Translations under genes and position numbers: made by a program
Source: JAVBSX01 sp051660685
GTDB lineage: Bacteria; Planctomycetota; Planctomycetia; Pirellulales; Thermoguttaceae
Direction: 5' to 3'
Assembly (NCBI GenBank): GCA_051660685.1
Contig: JBOFQB010000006.1
Coordinates: 1-5,320 of the forward strand
DNA length: 5,320 bases
The notes under the pieces: generated by a model
What the model was told of the DNA's origin: nothing
Database searches by the model: none
The model's input: the letters and a program-made list of their open reading frames with translations, nothing else
In this document: positions 1 to 5,185 of the stretch, piece by piece
Position numbering within the stretch: position 1 is the first letter of the stretch
Layout: each line of letters begins with the position of its first letter

Positions 1-111
1 TTGAAGAAGGAAGAGGTCTTTGCGGCAAAGGACGCGTTGGGAGTGCTTGTCTCGCAAGACGAAAAAGGAGCCGCCTCATGGTCTTTGTCGCCAAAACCGA
101 CCCCCTTTTAG
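1..111 (+). CDS. Possible 3' end of an upstream gene (partial)
   Basis: The first reading frame is open from base 1 to a TAG at 109-111, giving 36 residues that begin LKKEEVFAAKDALGVL and end SWSLSPKPTPF. The pattern of a short helix, 'LGV', a charged turn and then 'W-S-L-P-like' resembles the final winged-helix segment of RepA/primase-type AAA ATPases. Such ATPases are often encoded just upstream of integrases in planctomycete elements. That resemblance is recall from a very short stretch and is weak. The next possible gene starts inside this frame (78) with a good ribosome binding site, which would suit a tightly packed pair. It could equally be a chance open frame. Confidence 0.35.
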   Translation: MKKEEVFAAKDALGVLVSQDEKGAASWSLSPKPTPF

Positions 112-233
112 CAGAAAACAAGACCGAAAGCGATAATACGAGGAAAGCGGGGACAAAAGGAGGTGGACAAAATTATTCTGGGACTGGAACAAACGGTAAT
201 TTTGTCCACTCCCTTGAAAGTAAGGAGCGGTAA
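78..233 (+). CDS. Small hypothetical protein (51 aa), possibly translationally coupled
   Basis: ATG at 78 is preceded by a strong Shine-Dalgarno sequence (AAGGAG, 65-70) at 7-nt spacing, one of the best in the window. The frame runs to TAA at 231-233. The product starts MVFVAKTDPLLAENK and ends VHSLESKER. It is hydrophilic, with a Gly/Thr/Asn-rich middle (TKGGGQNYSGTGTNGN) and no recognisable domain. The start lies inside the preceding open frame, as in translationally coupled pairs. Against it being real, the 3' half runs through the inverted-repeat motifs at 163-175 and 197-209, and a second frame stays open over the same stretch. It might be a small accessory factor of the element, or only the sequence leading into the repeat region. 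Confidence 0.3.
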   Translation: MVFVAKTDPLLAENKTESDNTRKAGTKGGGQNYSGTGTNGNFVHSLESKER

Positions 234-318
234 GAAAGATAATGGAGAGCAATAATCGAATTGAGCGGTGGACAAAACCCATTGTTCGCTTAGTCTCCCT
301 AATAATTTTGTCCACCTC
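160..318. repeat. Nested inverted-repeat block built from GTGGACAAAA motifs
   Basis: Four full copies of GTGGACAAAA occur as two dyads: 163-172 (+) with 200-209 (-), and 268-277 (+) with 306-315 (-). The first dyad extends to a perfect 13-bp inverted repeat (163-175/197-209). The second is 11 bp (267-277/306-316). The outermost arms (160-177 and 301-318) form a perfect 18-bp inverted repeat, so the left half is roughly an inverted copy of the right half. A partial fifth copy (GGGGACAAAA) lies at 149-158. The two dyads share almost the same geometry (inner gaps of 27 and 28 bp) and repeat at about 105 bp. Placement between the upstream genes and the integrase suggests integrase arm-type sites, excisionase or repressor sites, or a replication or transfer origin. 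The structure is certain; the role is inferred. Confidence 0.85.
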
Positions 319-402
319 TCCTTATCATTCCCTGCTTTTGTTGCACAATCACAAAAACACGTCAAAATAGCCAAAATACACAATATAGACAGGACATGAA
401 TT

Positions 403-1812
403 ATGCCGAAAAAAGTTGAAGCAAAGAAGAGGAATTATCGGTTTACCGACAAGGAGGGGAAACGTCGGAACGTCTATTTGGGAAAAATTCCTGATTGGAA
501 ATACAACGAATTCAAGAGGAACCTTGACAAGCTGGTCCATTCCTACCGAATGAGCAGCCCAATCGTTGACGTTTCGTTGTCCAAATGGTTGCAGGACATT
601 GACGACGACCTTCACGCTAAAATTGCCAAAGCAGGGCTTTGTGAGGGGAAGGCAAGGCTGACCTTGAAGTCTTTTATTAGCGATTATATCGACAATCGGG
701 CCGACGCAGCAGCCGATTCAAAAGAGGTCTGGAGACAGGGAGAACGAAGTCTCTGCGATTTTTTTGGGGAGGATAGAAAACCGGAAAGCATTAAACGGGG
801 AGATGTTGAACAGTACAAACAGCATTTGTTCCGGTCAGGTCGATTCGACGGGAAGGGGGGGCTGTCCCAATCGACTGTTCGCAAACGCCTGATTCAAGCG
901 TCAATGTTCTTTAATGCAATGGTCGATAGAGAACTCCTAACCAAAAACCCTTTTAGAGGATTGAATGTTATTCCCACCATTGACGAATCGAGAAACGGCT
1001 ATGTCTCACGGGAAGATGTTGAAAAGGTTATTGAATATGCTCCCGATGCGGAATGGAGACTTATCATCGCCCTTAGCAGGTTTGGCGGCTTACGGGTTCC
1101 GTCGGAGGCGTTGTCGTTAAAATGGGATTGCATAAACTGGGCGGAAAACAAAATCACCGTCTTATCTCCCAAAACCAAAAGTAAGGGCAAGGGAAGCCGA
1201 TTGATTCCTTTGTTCCCGGCACTGTATCCCTATTTACGGGATGTTTTCGAGAGTTGCGAGGAAGGGGGGGAGTACGTTATAAGCAGGCATCGCCCCCCGT
1301 CGGGCAGTGGTTTTCGCCGGGTGAATTGGCGAACGCAATTTGAGCGGATCGTAAAGAAAGCCGGTTTGATTTGTTGGAACAAACCTTTTCACCGAATGAG
1401 AGCCAACTGGGTGACGGACCTCCTGAATGAAGGTTTTGCCCCTCACACTGTAGCGGCTTGGGCGGGACATACAATAAAAGTCATGGGGGAGAGTTATGCC
1501 CGTGTTTTACCCCAAGATTTTGACCGGGCGTTGCGGGACCAAGCGGGAGAGTTACCAATAAAAAAAACCACAACTGGTCATCCCCTTAAAAACAGGGTGA
1601 AAAACGATTGGGAGGAGTTACCAAAAGAGTTACCAATAGGCAAAAAAAGAAGTGGTTTTGAAAACAAGGAAAAAAAACCGGCCTTACAAAATACGGGGTT
1701 TAACGCAAGGAGCAACAATGAAAACAGGCAAAGACAAGCCAAAACGGATGGAGAGGGATTCGAACCCACGGACGGGGTAAACCGTCGCCGGTTTTCAAGA
1801 CCGGTCCCTTAA
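403..1812 (+). CDS. int: Tyrosine recombinase / site-specific integrase
   Basis: This 469-residue integrase catalyses recombination between the element's attP site and the chromosomal tRNA attachment site. The N-terminal ~60 residues are basic (KKRNYRFTDKEGKRRN) and probably bind arm-type DNA. A SAM-like core-binding domain spans about 85-195, and the catalytic domain about 200-370. The full active site is visible: R231 in GGLR, a beta-hairpin lysine at K257 or K259, H330 and R333 in HRMR, H356 in WAGH, and the nucleophile Y365 in ESYAR. The gene therefore appears functional. AGGA at 391-394, 8 nt before the ATG, supports the start; an ATG at 396 is in another, short frame. No clear promoter was found in 319-402. 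The tail from about 380 to 469 is unusually long and Lys/Asn-rich, and residues 448-469 are encoded by antisense tRNA-Ser, including the TAA stop at 1810-1812. Confidence 0.95.
   Translation: MPKKVEAKKRNYRFTDKEGKRRNVYLGKIPDWKYNEFKRNLDKLVHSYRMSSPIVDVSLSKWLQDIDDDLHAKIAKAGLCEGKARLTLKSFISDYIDNRADAAADSKEVWRQGERSLCDFFGEDRKPESIKRGDVEQYKQHLFRSGRFDGKGGLSQSTVRKRLIQASMFFNAMVDRELLTKNPFRGLNVIPTIDESRNGYVSREDVEKVIEYAPDAEWRLIIALSRFGGLRVPSEALSLKWDCINWAENKITVLSPKTKSKGKGSRLIPLFPALYPYLRDVFESCEEGGEYVISRHRPPSGSGFRRVNWRTQFERIVKKAGLICWNKPFHRMRANWVTDLLNEGFAPHTVAAWAGHTIKVMGESYARVLPQDFDRALRDQAGELPIKKTTTGHPLKNRVKNDWEELPKELPIGKKRSGFENKEKKPALQNTGFNARSNNENRQRQAKTDGEGFEPTDGVNRRRFSRPVP
1549..1636 (+). repeat. Three direct GAGTTACCAA repeats in the integrase tail
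   Basis: GAGTTACCAA occurs at 1549-1558, 1615-1624 and 1627-1636. The first and third extend to the 13-mer AGAGTTACCAATA (1548-1560 and 1626-1638). The repeats are in frame and encode ELP-I, ELP-K and ELP-I. The last two sit 12 bp apart, and all lie 110-200 bp from the presumed crossover in the tRNA. Short direct repeats at this distance from a core site are what arm-type integrase sites look like in lambda-like systems. They could also be simple internal duplications in a low-constraint protein tail. Confidence 0.6.
1745..1769. other. Probable attachment site (tRNA-Ser 3' end)
   Basis: The acceptor 3' strand and T-arm of the tRNA lie exactly where the integrase-bearing element abuts the chromosome. 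Integrases of this type generally recombine within the anticodon or T-loop region and restore the 3' end of the tRNA with an identical copy carried by the element. The core span given here is the minimum plausible identity block. It may extend to the anticodon loop (up to about 1799). The partner copy needed to fix its limits is not in the window. Confidence 0.45.
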
Positions 1813-1831
1813 ACCACTCGGGCATCCATCC
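1745..1831 (-). tRNA. tRNA-Ser (anticodon UGA)
   Basis: Read on the minus strand, the gene folds as a class II tRNA. The acceptor stem is GGATGGA with TCCATCC (1825-1831 and 1746-1752), with discriminator G at 1745, as expected for serine. The anticodon stem CCGGT/ACCGG closes the loop CTTGAAA with anticodon TGA at 1795-1797. A long variable arm (GACGG/CCGTC) identifies it as Ser. The T-loop is TTCGAAT. CCA is not encoded; TTTT follows the discriminator. The second T-stem pair is a U-U mismatch (bases 1754 and 1768), the only flaw. It decodes UCN serine codons. It has its own strong promoter and overlaps the 3' end of the integrase gene head-on. Confidence 0.95.
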
Positions 1832-1881
1832 TTTAATCGCCGATTCAACGCCGTTGAACACGACTCTTTTAGTGGGGCGCA

Positions 1882-1909
1882 AGTATAACCGATCCGCTGT
1901 TATTGTCAA
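1882..1909 (-). promoter_or_regulatory. Sigma70-type promoter of tRNA-Ser
   Basis: On the minus strand a perfect -35 box TTGACA (1904-1909) is followed, after 16 bp, by TATACT (1882-1887). Transcription would start near 1875, about 45 nt before the mature tRNA 5' end at 1831. This is the best promoter match in the window. It supports the tRNA being expressed, and its transcript would run antisense into the integrase 3' end. Confidence 0.75.
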
Positions 1910-1951
1910 CACCATAACGGTTGCCGAAAACAGCACTTGCATCCTCATGTC

Positions 1952-1980
1952 TTGTTCCTACTCCCCCTTTACGTTATACT
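1952..1980 (+). promoter_or_regulatory. Possible promoter of the glycosyltransferase gene
   Basis: TTGTTC (1952-1957) and TATACT (1975-1980) are separated by 17 bp. The -10 box matches the sigma70 consensus at five of six bases; the -35 box is weak (three of six). Transcription would begin near 1987 and give a leader of about 87 nt before the ATG at 2074. It is divergent from the tRNA promoter at 1882-1909. No stable structure or riboswitch was recognised in the leader. Confidence 0.4.
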
Positions 1981-2073
1981 CCGCAACACGAAAAGGGTTG
2001 TGTCCTCGACACGTTGTCCTGAAAAGGTGAGACGCAACCATATTCCACCTACTTCAAGCGAGAAAACGGTCCC

Positions 2074-3378
2074 ATGTTGCTGTTGTTTTTCCTATTGTTT
2101 GTCTCCGTAATCGTTGCTCTGACAACATTCGGGGCCGTTTATCAAATGTTCTTTGCATTCGTCTACTTCGTTGCTTGTCGGAAACCCTCGCAATCGATCC
2201 CCCCCAAAAATCATATCACCCTTTTGGTTCCTGCACACAACGAATCAAACGGTTTGCAGCCCGTTCTGACGAATCTACAGTCGCTTCAGTACCCCTCGGA
2301 TTTATTCTCAATCATCGTGCTTGCCGATAATTGTACAGATGATACGGCCCAGATTGCCAAAAATTGCGGCATTCTGTGTCTCGAACGGTTTGATTCGGAA
2401 AAACGGGGCAAAGGTGAAGCTCTTGTTTGGGCAATTCCCCAAGTGCTGGAATCCGGTCAAAACCATAATCGGAGTCAAAATCAAAATTTTGGTCAAAACC
2501 CCAATCCGAATCAGGATCAAAATCCGAGTCAAAATCAAAATTCAATCGCCAATGTCCGAACAGATGCCGTGATGATTGTTGATGCAGACTGTTTTCTGGA
2601 CCCGGACACTCTTCTCGCTTGTAATGCGGCGTTAGAACAAGGTCATAAAGCCTTACAAATCGCTAATTTGGTCGGCAATTCCGACGCTTCCTTTCGCTGT
2701 TATGCAATGTCGCTCGCTCGTGTCATTGAGTGTCTTCTGTATTATTGGCCCAAATCACGATTGGGATTATCTGTTCCGTTACTCGGAACTGGCATGTTGC
2801 TGCATCGTGAAATTTTGGAAAAATTTCCCTGGTGTTGCGGAGGAATCGCCGAAGATATGGAATACAGCTTTGTCCTGCTGAAAAACAATGTCATTCCCCA
2901 ATTTCTGGGCGAAGTCGGGTTGACATCCCCTTTTCCCGTTGATTCGAAAACACTCGAAGTTCAACGGTCACGTTGGGTGTTTGGCGGACTAAAGACGATG
3001 AAGGAGTCGTTGTTGACTCTGATGCAGCTCGGGATGAAACGACGGGATATTCGGCTGATCGACGCCGGAATTTCCGCCGTTTACACCAGTCGCCCCGTCG
3101 TCCTCGCTCAAGTCGCCCTCTCTCTTCTCTTCAGTCTCCTCGCCGTTTGCCTAGCCCCCTCCAAATGGTCCCTGTCCCTGCTCGGCCTAACCGGATTGAC
3201 CATTGTTTTGTACTCGCTTTATATCCTGCTCGGGATTTACGTCTTGGGGCTGAATCGCAAACGATTCGGTTATTTACTTTTTCTGCCTGTTTTCGTTTGC
3301 AATTATCTCACCATTACCCTTAAATCACTGTTGTTTCGACGTCCCAAAACCTGGGAACGGACCCCGCGTGAATCGTAA
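2074..3378 (+). CDS. Membrane-anchored family 2 glycosyltransferase
   Basis: This 434-residue enzyme transfers sugar from a nucleotide-sugar donor at the inner face of the membrane, probably for polysaccharide or glycolipid synthesis. An N-terminal hydrophobic anchor (about 1-35) precedes a GT-A catalytic domain with PAHNES (53-58), DNCTDDT (85-91), the metal-binding DAD (170-172), GTGM (238-241), ED with the catalytic base (E260 D261) and QRSRW (297-301). This is the signature set of processive GT2 enzymes of the cellulose/hyaluronan synthase type. Three hydrophobic segments follow (about 340-362, 367-393 and 398-420). The specific substrate cannot be read. Residues 129-158 are an odd Gln/Asn-rich insertion just before the DAD. 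The ATG at 2074 is the first start after an in-frame TGA at 2020, but no good Shine-Dalgarno is present. It appears monocistronic. Confidence 0.93.
   Translation: MLLLFFLLFVSVIVALTTFGAVYQMFFAFVYFVACRKPSQSIPPKNHITLLVPAHNESNGLQPVLTNLQSLQYPSDLFSIIVLADNCTDDTAQIAKNCGILCLERFDSEKRGKGEALVWAIPQVLESGQNHNRSQNQNFGQNPNPNQDQNPSQNQNSIANVRTDAVMIVDADCFLDPDTLLACNAALEQGHKALQIANLVGNSDASFRCYAMSLARVIECLLYYWPKSRLGLSVPLLGTGMLLHREILEKFPWCCGGIAEDMEYSFVLLKNNVIPQFLGEVGLTSPFPVDSKTLEVQRSRWVFGGLKTMKESLLTLMQLGMKRRDIRLIDAGISAVYTSRPVVLAQVALSLLFSLLAVCLAPSKWSLSLLGLTGLTIVLYSLYILLGIYVLGLNRKRFGYLLFLPVFVCNYLTITLKSLLFRRPKTWERTPRES
2455..2544 (+). repeat. Degenerate CAAAAT-type repeat encoding a Q/N-rich loop
   Basis: This stretch of the glycosyltransferase gene is a low-complexity tract of CAAAAT/CAAAAC-like hexamers encoding Gln-Asn pairs with Pro, Ser and Asp. 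A 17-bp direct repeat (GAGTCAAAATCAAAATT) occurs at 2472-2488 and 2526-2542, 54 bp apart. GGTCAAAACC occurs at 2455-2464 and 2491-2500. All spacings are multiples of three, so copy-number changes would keep the frame. It probably arose by slippage and forms a flexible surface loop. Confidence 0.8.
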
Positions 3379-3512
3379 ACCAAAGTCCGTTGTCTATTCC
3401 CTGATATAACGATAATTGAACCGGCGATTCGGAGCACTGTCTCCATGAAGCGGAAAACCCGGATGCTCCCTTTGTCCCCTTGTGCAATCACATAATCCGG
3501 TTTGATTTGAAA

Positions 3513-3746
3513 TTAATCCGTAACTTGAGCGAGCCTTTCTTCATGCTGCCCCTGTTGCGCGGCAATTTTGGCATTAACGTATGCCAGTGCTTCTTCCACT
3601 GTGGATGGTCGAGTATTGTAATACTCGAACAACGTATCAACAGTGGGGTACTGTTCAGAAATTTTCTTTCGATGCTCGTACAACCAAACAAGAGGATCAC
3701 CTTCATCAGGTAAATTGCGTGCATCAATTTCATCAAGATCAATCAT
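3513..3746 (-). CDS. Small acidic protein, probable antitoxin of the PIN toxin
   Basis: This 77-residue protein begins MIDLDEIDARNLPDEGDPLVWLYEHRKKISEQYP and ends ERLAQVTD. I do not recognise a named family. A strong Shine-Dalgarno (TAAGGAG on the minus strand, 3754-3760) stands 7 nt before its ATG and lies inside the end of the PIN gene. The two genes overlap by 8 nt, which points to translational coupling. The protein is acidic at its N-terminus and rich in predicted helix, with a Gln-rich helical tail (AYVNAKIAAQQGQHEERLAQ). It has no obvious DNA-binding N-terminus of the AbrB, RHH or Phd type. Small proteins of similar size often follow this PIN family immediately, and the likely role is neutralising the toxin. 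The toxin-first order is the reverse of the usual vapBC layout. The function is inferred from context only. Confidence 0.8.
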   Translation of the reverse strand: MIDLDEIDARNLPDEGDPLVWLYEHRKKISEQYPTVDTLFEYYNTRPSTVEEALAYVNAKIAAQQGQHEERLAQVTD

Positions 3747-4239
3747 TTTTTATCTCCTTAGCTTCTTCGTAAATAACATATCGTTCTGGGGTGGTCAAAA
3801 GCGGTGGTTTGTAGCCAAATCCCGTAATTAAAGCCTCGATTTGTTTCATCTTATAGTCGGTGGCAATATGTTTTTGGTTCCATGTGATTAAAAAATCCAT
3901 ACCGTATGCCGCCGCATAAGCAATGTGGGTGGCATCATTTTCTACTTTTTTGGGGACCGTTCCTGTATCCAATAGAACCTCAGTTAGTCGTTTAATATCT
4001 TGGACTGGAGGCAAAATAGTGAGTCCATCGACGGCTTCCAAGCGTACCTTTGCCGCATCGGTATTGCCTTCTGAGATTTCATCCAGCACTGTTTGGGAAA
4101 TGTATAGGTCATAACGCTCCCGTTTTTCCCACCACATTCGGGTGTAAATCTGTTTTGCTTTTCGGAGTGGTTCTTCCGTGGGGCGTGCCGTCAGATAGCT
4201 GATCGTTGATGATTCGACATAAATTTTTGGCTTCGACAT
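3739..4239 (-). CDS. VapC-like PIN-domain ribonuclease toxin
   Basis: This 166-residue protein is a complete PIN domain, a metal-dependent endoribonuclease fold used by type II toxin-antitoxin toxins to cleave RNA. The opening YVESSTISYLTARP is typical of the VapC-like subfamily in which the first acidic residue is Glu (E9) rather than Asp. Other putative metal ligands are E54 (VLDEISEG), D102 (ENDATHIAYAA) and D115 (GMDFLITWNQKHI), followed by T119 and N121. The C-terminus carries the family's 'GFGYKPPLLTTPE' segment. The Shine-Dalgarno is weak (GAG about 10 nt before the ATG). The gene lies 40 nt downstream of the SUFU gene stop and overlaps the small downstream gene by 8 nt, so all three may share a transcript. 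It appears intact. Confidence 0.88.
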   Translation of the reverse strand: MSKPKIYVESSTISYLTARPTEEPLRKAKQIYTRMWWEKRERYDLYISQTVLDEISEGNTDAAKVRLEAVDGLTILPPVQDIKRLTEVLLDTGTVPKKVENDATHIAYAAAYGMDFLITWNQKHIATDYKMKQIEALITGFGYKPPLLTTPERYVIYEEAKEIKND

Positions 4240-4295
4240 TTTTTGCTCAATGACTCGATTAGGTGCGTATTTCAGTGCGACAAACGATATTCTTT

Positions 4296-5009
4296 CTAAA
4301 ATATGCCAAAAAATTTCTTCCGTTTTCCGACATTTGGGCGGTTAACATCAACAACAAGTGATAATTGGTGTTTGGCAAACTCTCCCAAGAGGGCTTCAAT
4401 TCCATATTTACGCTTGTATTGAATTTCTTCTGGATACAGCGGTAATAACTGCAAAAAATGAATCTTACTTCCATCTTGTTGTGTTAGTGTTGCAAATTCA
4501 TCGGGCAATTCAAACGGACTAACGAACACCATTCCATTAAATCCGACATCTTGTGAATAATTCATATCGTCATTAGAACCACCTATTGTATGACTACGAA
4601 GAAAATAGGTGTCGTATTCATGTGGAAATCTAGCAAGTATTTCAAGCCAGCGAATAGGCCAATAATATCGCTCATCCATTAGCGATTCTTCACTCAGTTG
4701 CCAATCTGGCGGCAATGCAATACAAAGCTCCGCAAAACGAAATTCATGTAATTCTTTTGGAACTGGCATTGGGAGATCACTCATGCCAGATGTAACAAGT
4801 AGGAAGAAAGGAAATTTGTCAGTAGGTTTGACTAAATGAATGTCAATATGAACGAGATGTGAAACGAGTTCATGAAAAGCGCTAAACGGACCATTTATGT
4901 GTCTACTAATATGGTCTAAAATTGCTTCAATATTTTTTTCGTTTCCAATTGCACGTTGGAAATTTTTTCCAACGGCGTTTTGATGGTCAAACAAGTCATC
5001 CTCTTTCAT
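4296..5009 (-). CDS. SUFU (suppressor of fused) domain protein, possible immunity protein
   Basis: The 237-residue protein covers a full SUFU domain. Characteristic stretches are VHIDIHLVKPT (53-63), LVTSGMSDLPM (71-81), RFAELCIALPPDW (91-103), YYWPIRWLEILARFPHEYDT (115-134), HFLQLLPLYPEE (184-195) and LVVDVNRPNV (218-227). Bacterial SUFU proteins, such as Bacillus YqcF, are known or proposed immunity proteins against polymorphic or LXG-type toxins. No cognate toxin gene is present here; the neighbour upstream is an IS. It could be an orphan immunity gene or have another role. No Shine-Dalgarno is visible before the ATG. TACAAT at 5029-5034 on the minus strand could be a -10 box, but it lacks a -35. 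The gene is visibly AT-rich compared with the glycosyltransferase, which suggests horizontal acquisition. Confidence 0.88.
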   Translation of the reverse strand: MKEDDLFDHQNAVGKNFQRAIGNEKNIEAILDHISRHINGPFSAFHELVSHLVHIDIHLVKPTDKFPFFLLVTSGMSDLPMPVPKELHEFRFAELCIALPPDWQLSEESLMDERYYWPIRWLEILARFPHEYDTYFLRSHTIGGSNDDMNYSQDVGFNGMVFVSPFELPDEFATLTQQDGSKIHFLQLLPLYPEEIQYKRKYGIEALLGEFAKHQLSLVVDVNRPNVGKRKKFFGIF

Positions 5010-5084
5010 GGCAGTAAAAAAATTTCGTATTGTAGAAGTGGTGTATTTTTACGCTTTTTCACATTCCCTGCTGGTATTTTTCTA

Positions 5085-5107
5085 AGCCCGCGCTGACGCT
5101 TGGGGCT
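5085..5107. repeat. REP-like imperfect hairpin
   Basis: AGCCC (5085-5089) pairs with GGGCT (5103-5107). An inner GCG/CGC pair (5090-5092, 5097-5099) encloses a CTGA loop, with three unpaired bases on one side. It is a GC-rich island in an otherwise AT-rich intergenic stretch. The wording CCCGCGCTGACGCTTG resembles extragenic palindromes I recall as common in planctomycete genomes. It lies between the SUFU start and the insertion sequence. It has no following T-run, so it is not a typical terminator. Confidence 0.45.
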
Positions 5108-5185
5108 AAGGGGCTAATGTACGACAAAATCGGTCCGCTCTTCCGCTTCTACCCTCTGAAAATAGGATCATGTCAAGCATGACTA

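Larger units (their letters stand above)
1..1760. mobile_element. End of an integrative element inserted at the 3' end of tRNA-Ser
   Basis: An intact tyrosine recombinase gene lies directly against the 3' end of a tRNA gene and points into it. This is the classic arrangement of a prophage, genomic island or integrative plasmid that has recombined into a tRNA 3' end. The element must extend to the left, because the tRNA promoter and tRNA 5' half are undisturbed on the right. No second copy of the tRNA 3' end (GGGATTCGAACCC type) is visible between 1 and 1740, so the distal attachment site is outside the window. The right boundary is approximate, because the exact crossover point inside the tRNA cannot be read from one junction. 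The element type is unknown, as no virion or conjugation genes are in view. Confidence 0.65.

Noticed and set aside
341..369. TTGCAC-17-AAAATA as an integrase promoter
   Set aside because: The -10 box is poor and the region is A-rich, so such matches are expected by chance.
108..383. 91-codon open frame on the minus strand across the repeat block
   Set aside because: The product is a Cys/Phe/Ser-rich jumble with no domain. It is open mainly because of the repeats and lies antisense to better candidates.
1700..1948. 82-codon minus-strand frame containing 'GWMPEWFKGPVLKTGDGLPRPWVRIP'
   Set aside because: This is a translation of the tRNA-Ser gene itself, a familiar spurious ORF.
2973..3323. 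116-codon plus-strand frame inside the glycosyltransferase gene
   Set aside because: It is an Arg/Pro/Ser-rich out-of-frame shadow. The main frame carries the QRSRW motif and membrane segments across the same bases.
3431..3469. GGAGCA/TGCTCC inverted repeat between the convergent genes, as a terminator
   Set aside because: It has only a 6-bp stem with a 27-nt loop and no T-run on either side, which is too weak to call, although a bidirectional terminator would be expected in this interval.
326..5072. CATTCCCTGCT present at both 326-336 and 5062-5072, considered as flanking att repeats
   Set aside because: It is only 11 bp, unrelated to the tRNA core, and on the wrong side of the tRNA to bound the element. 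It is likely coincidence.
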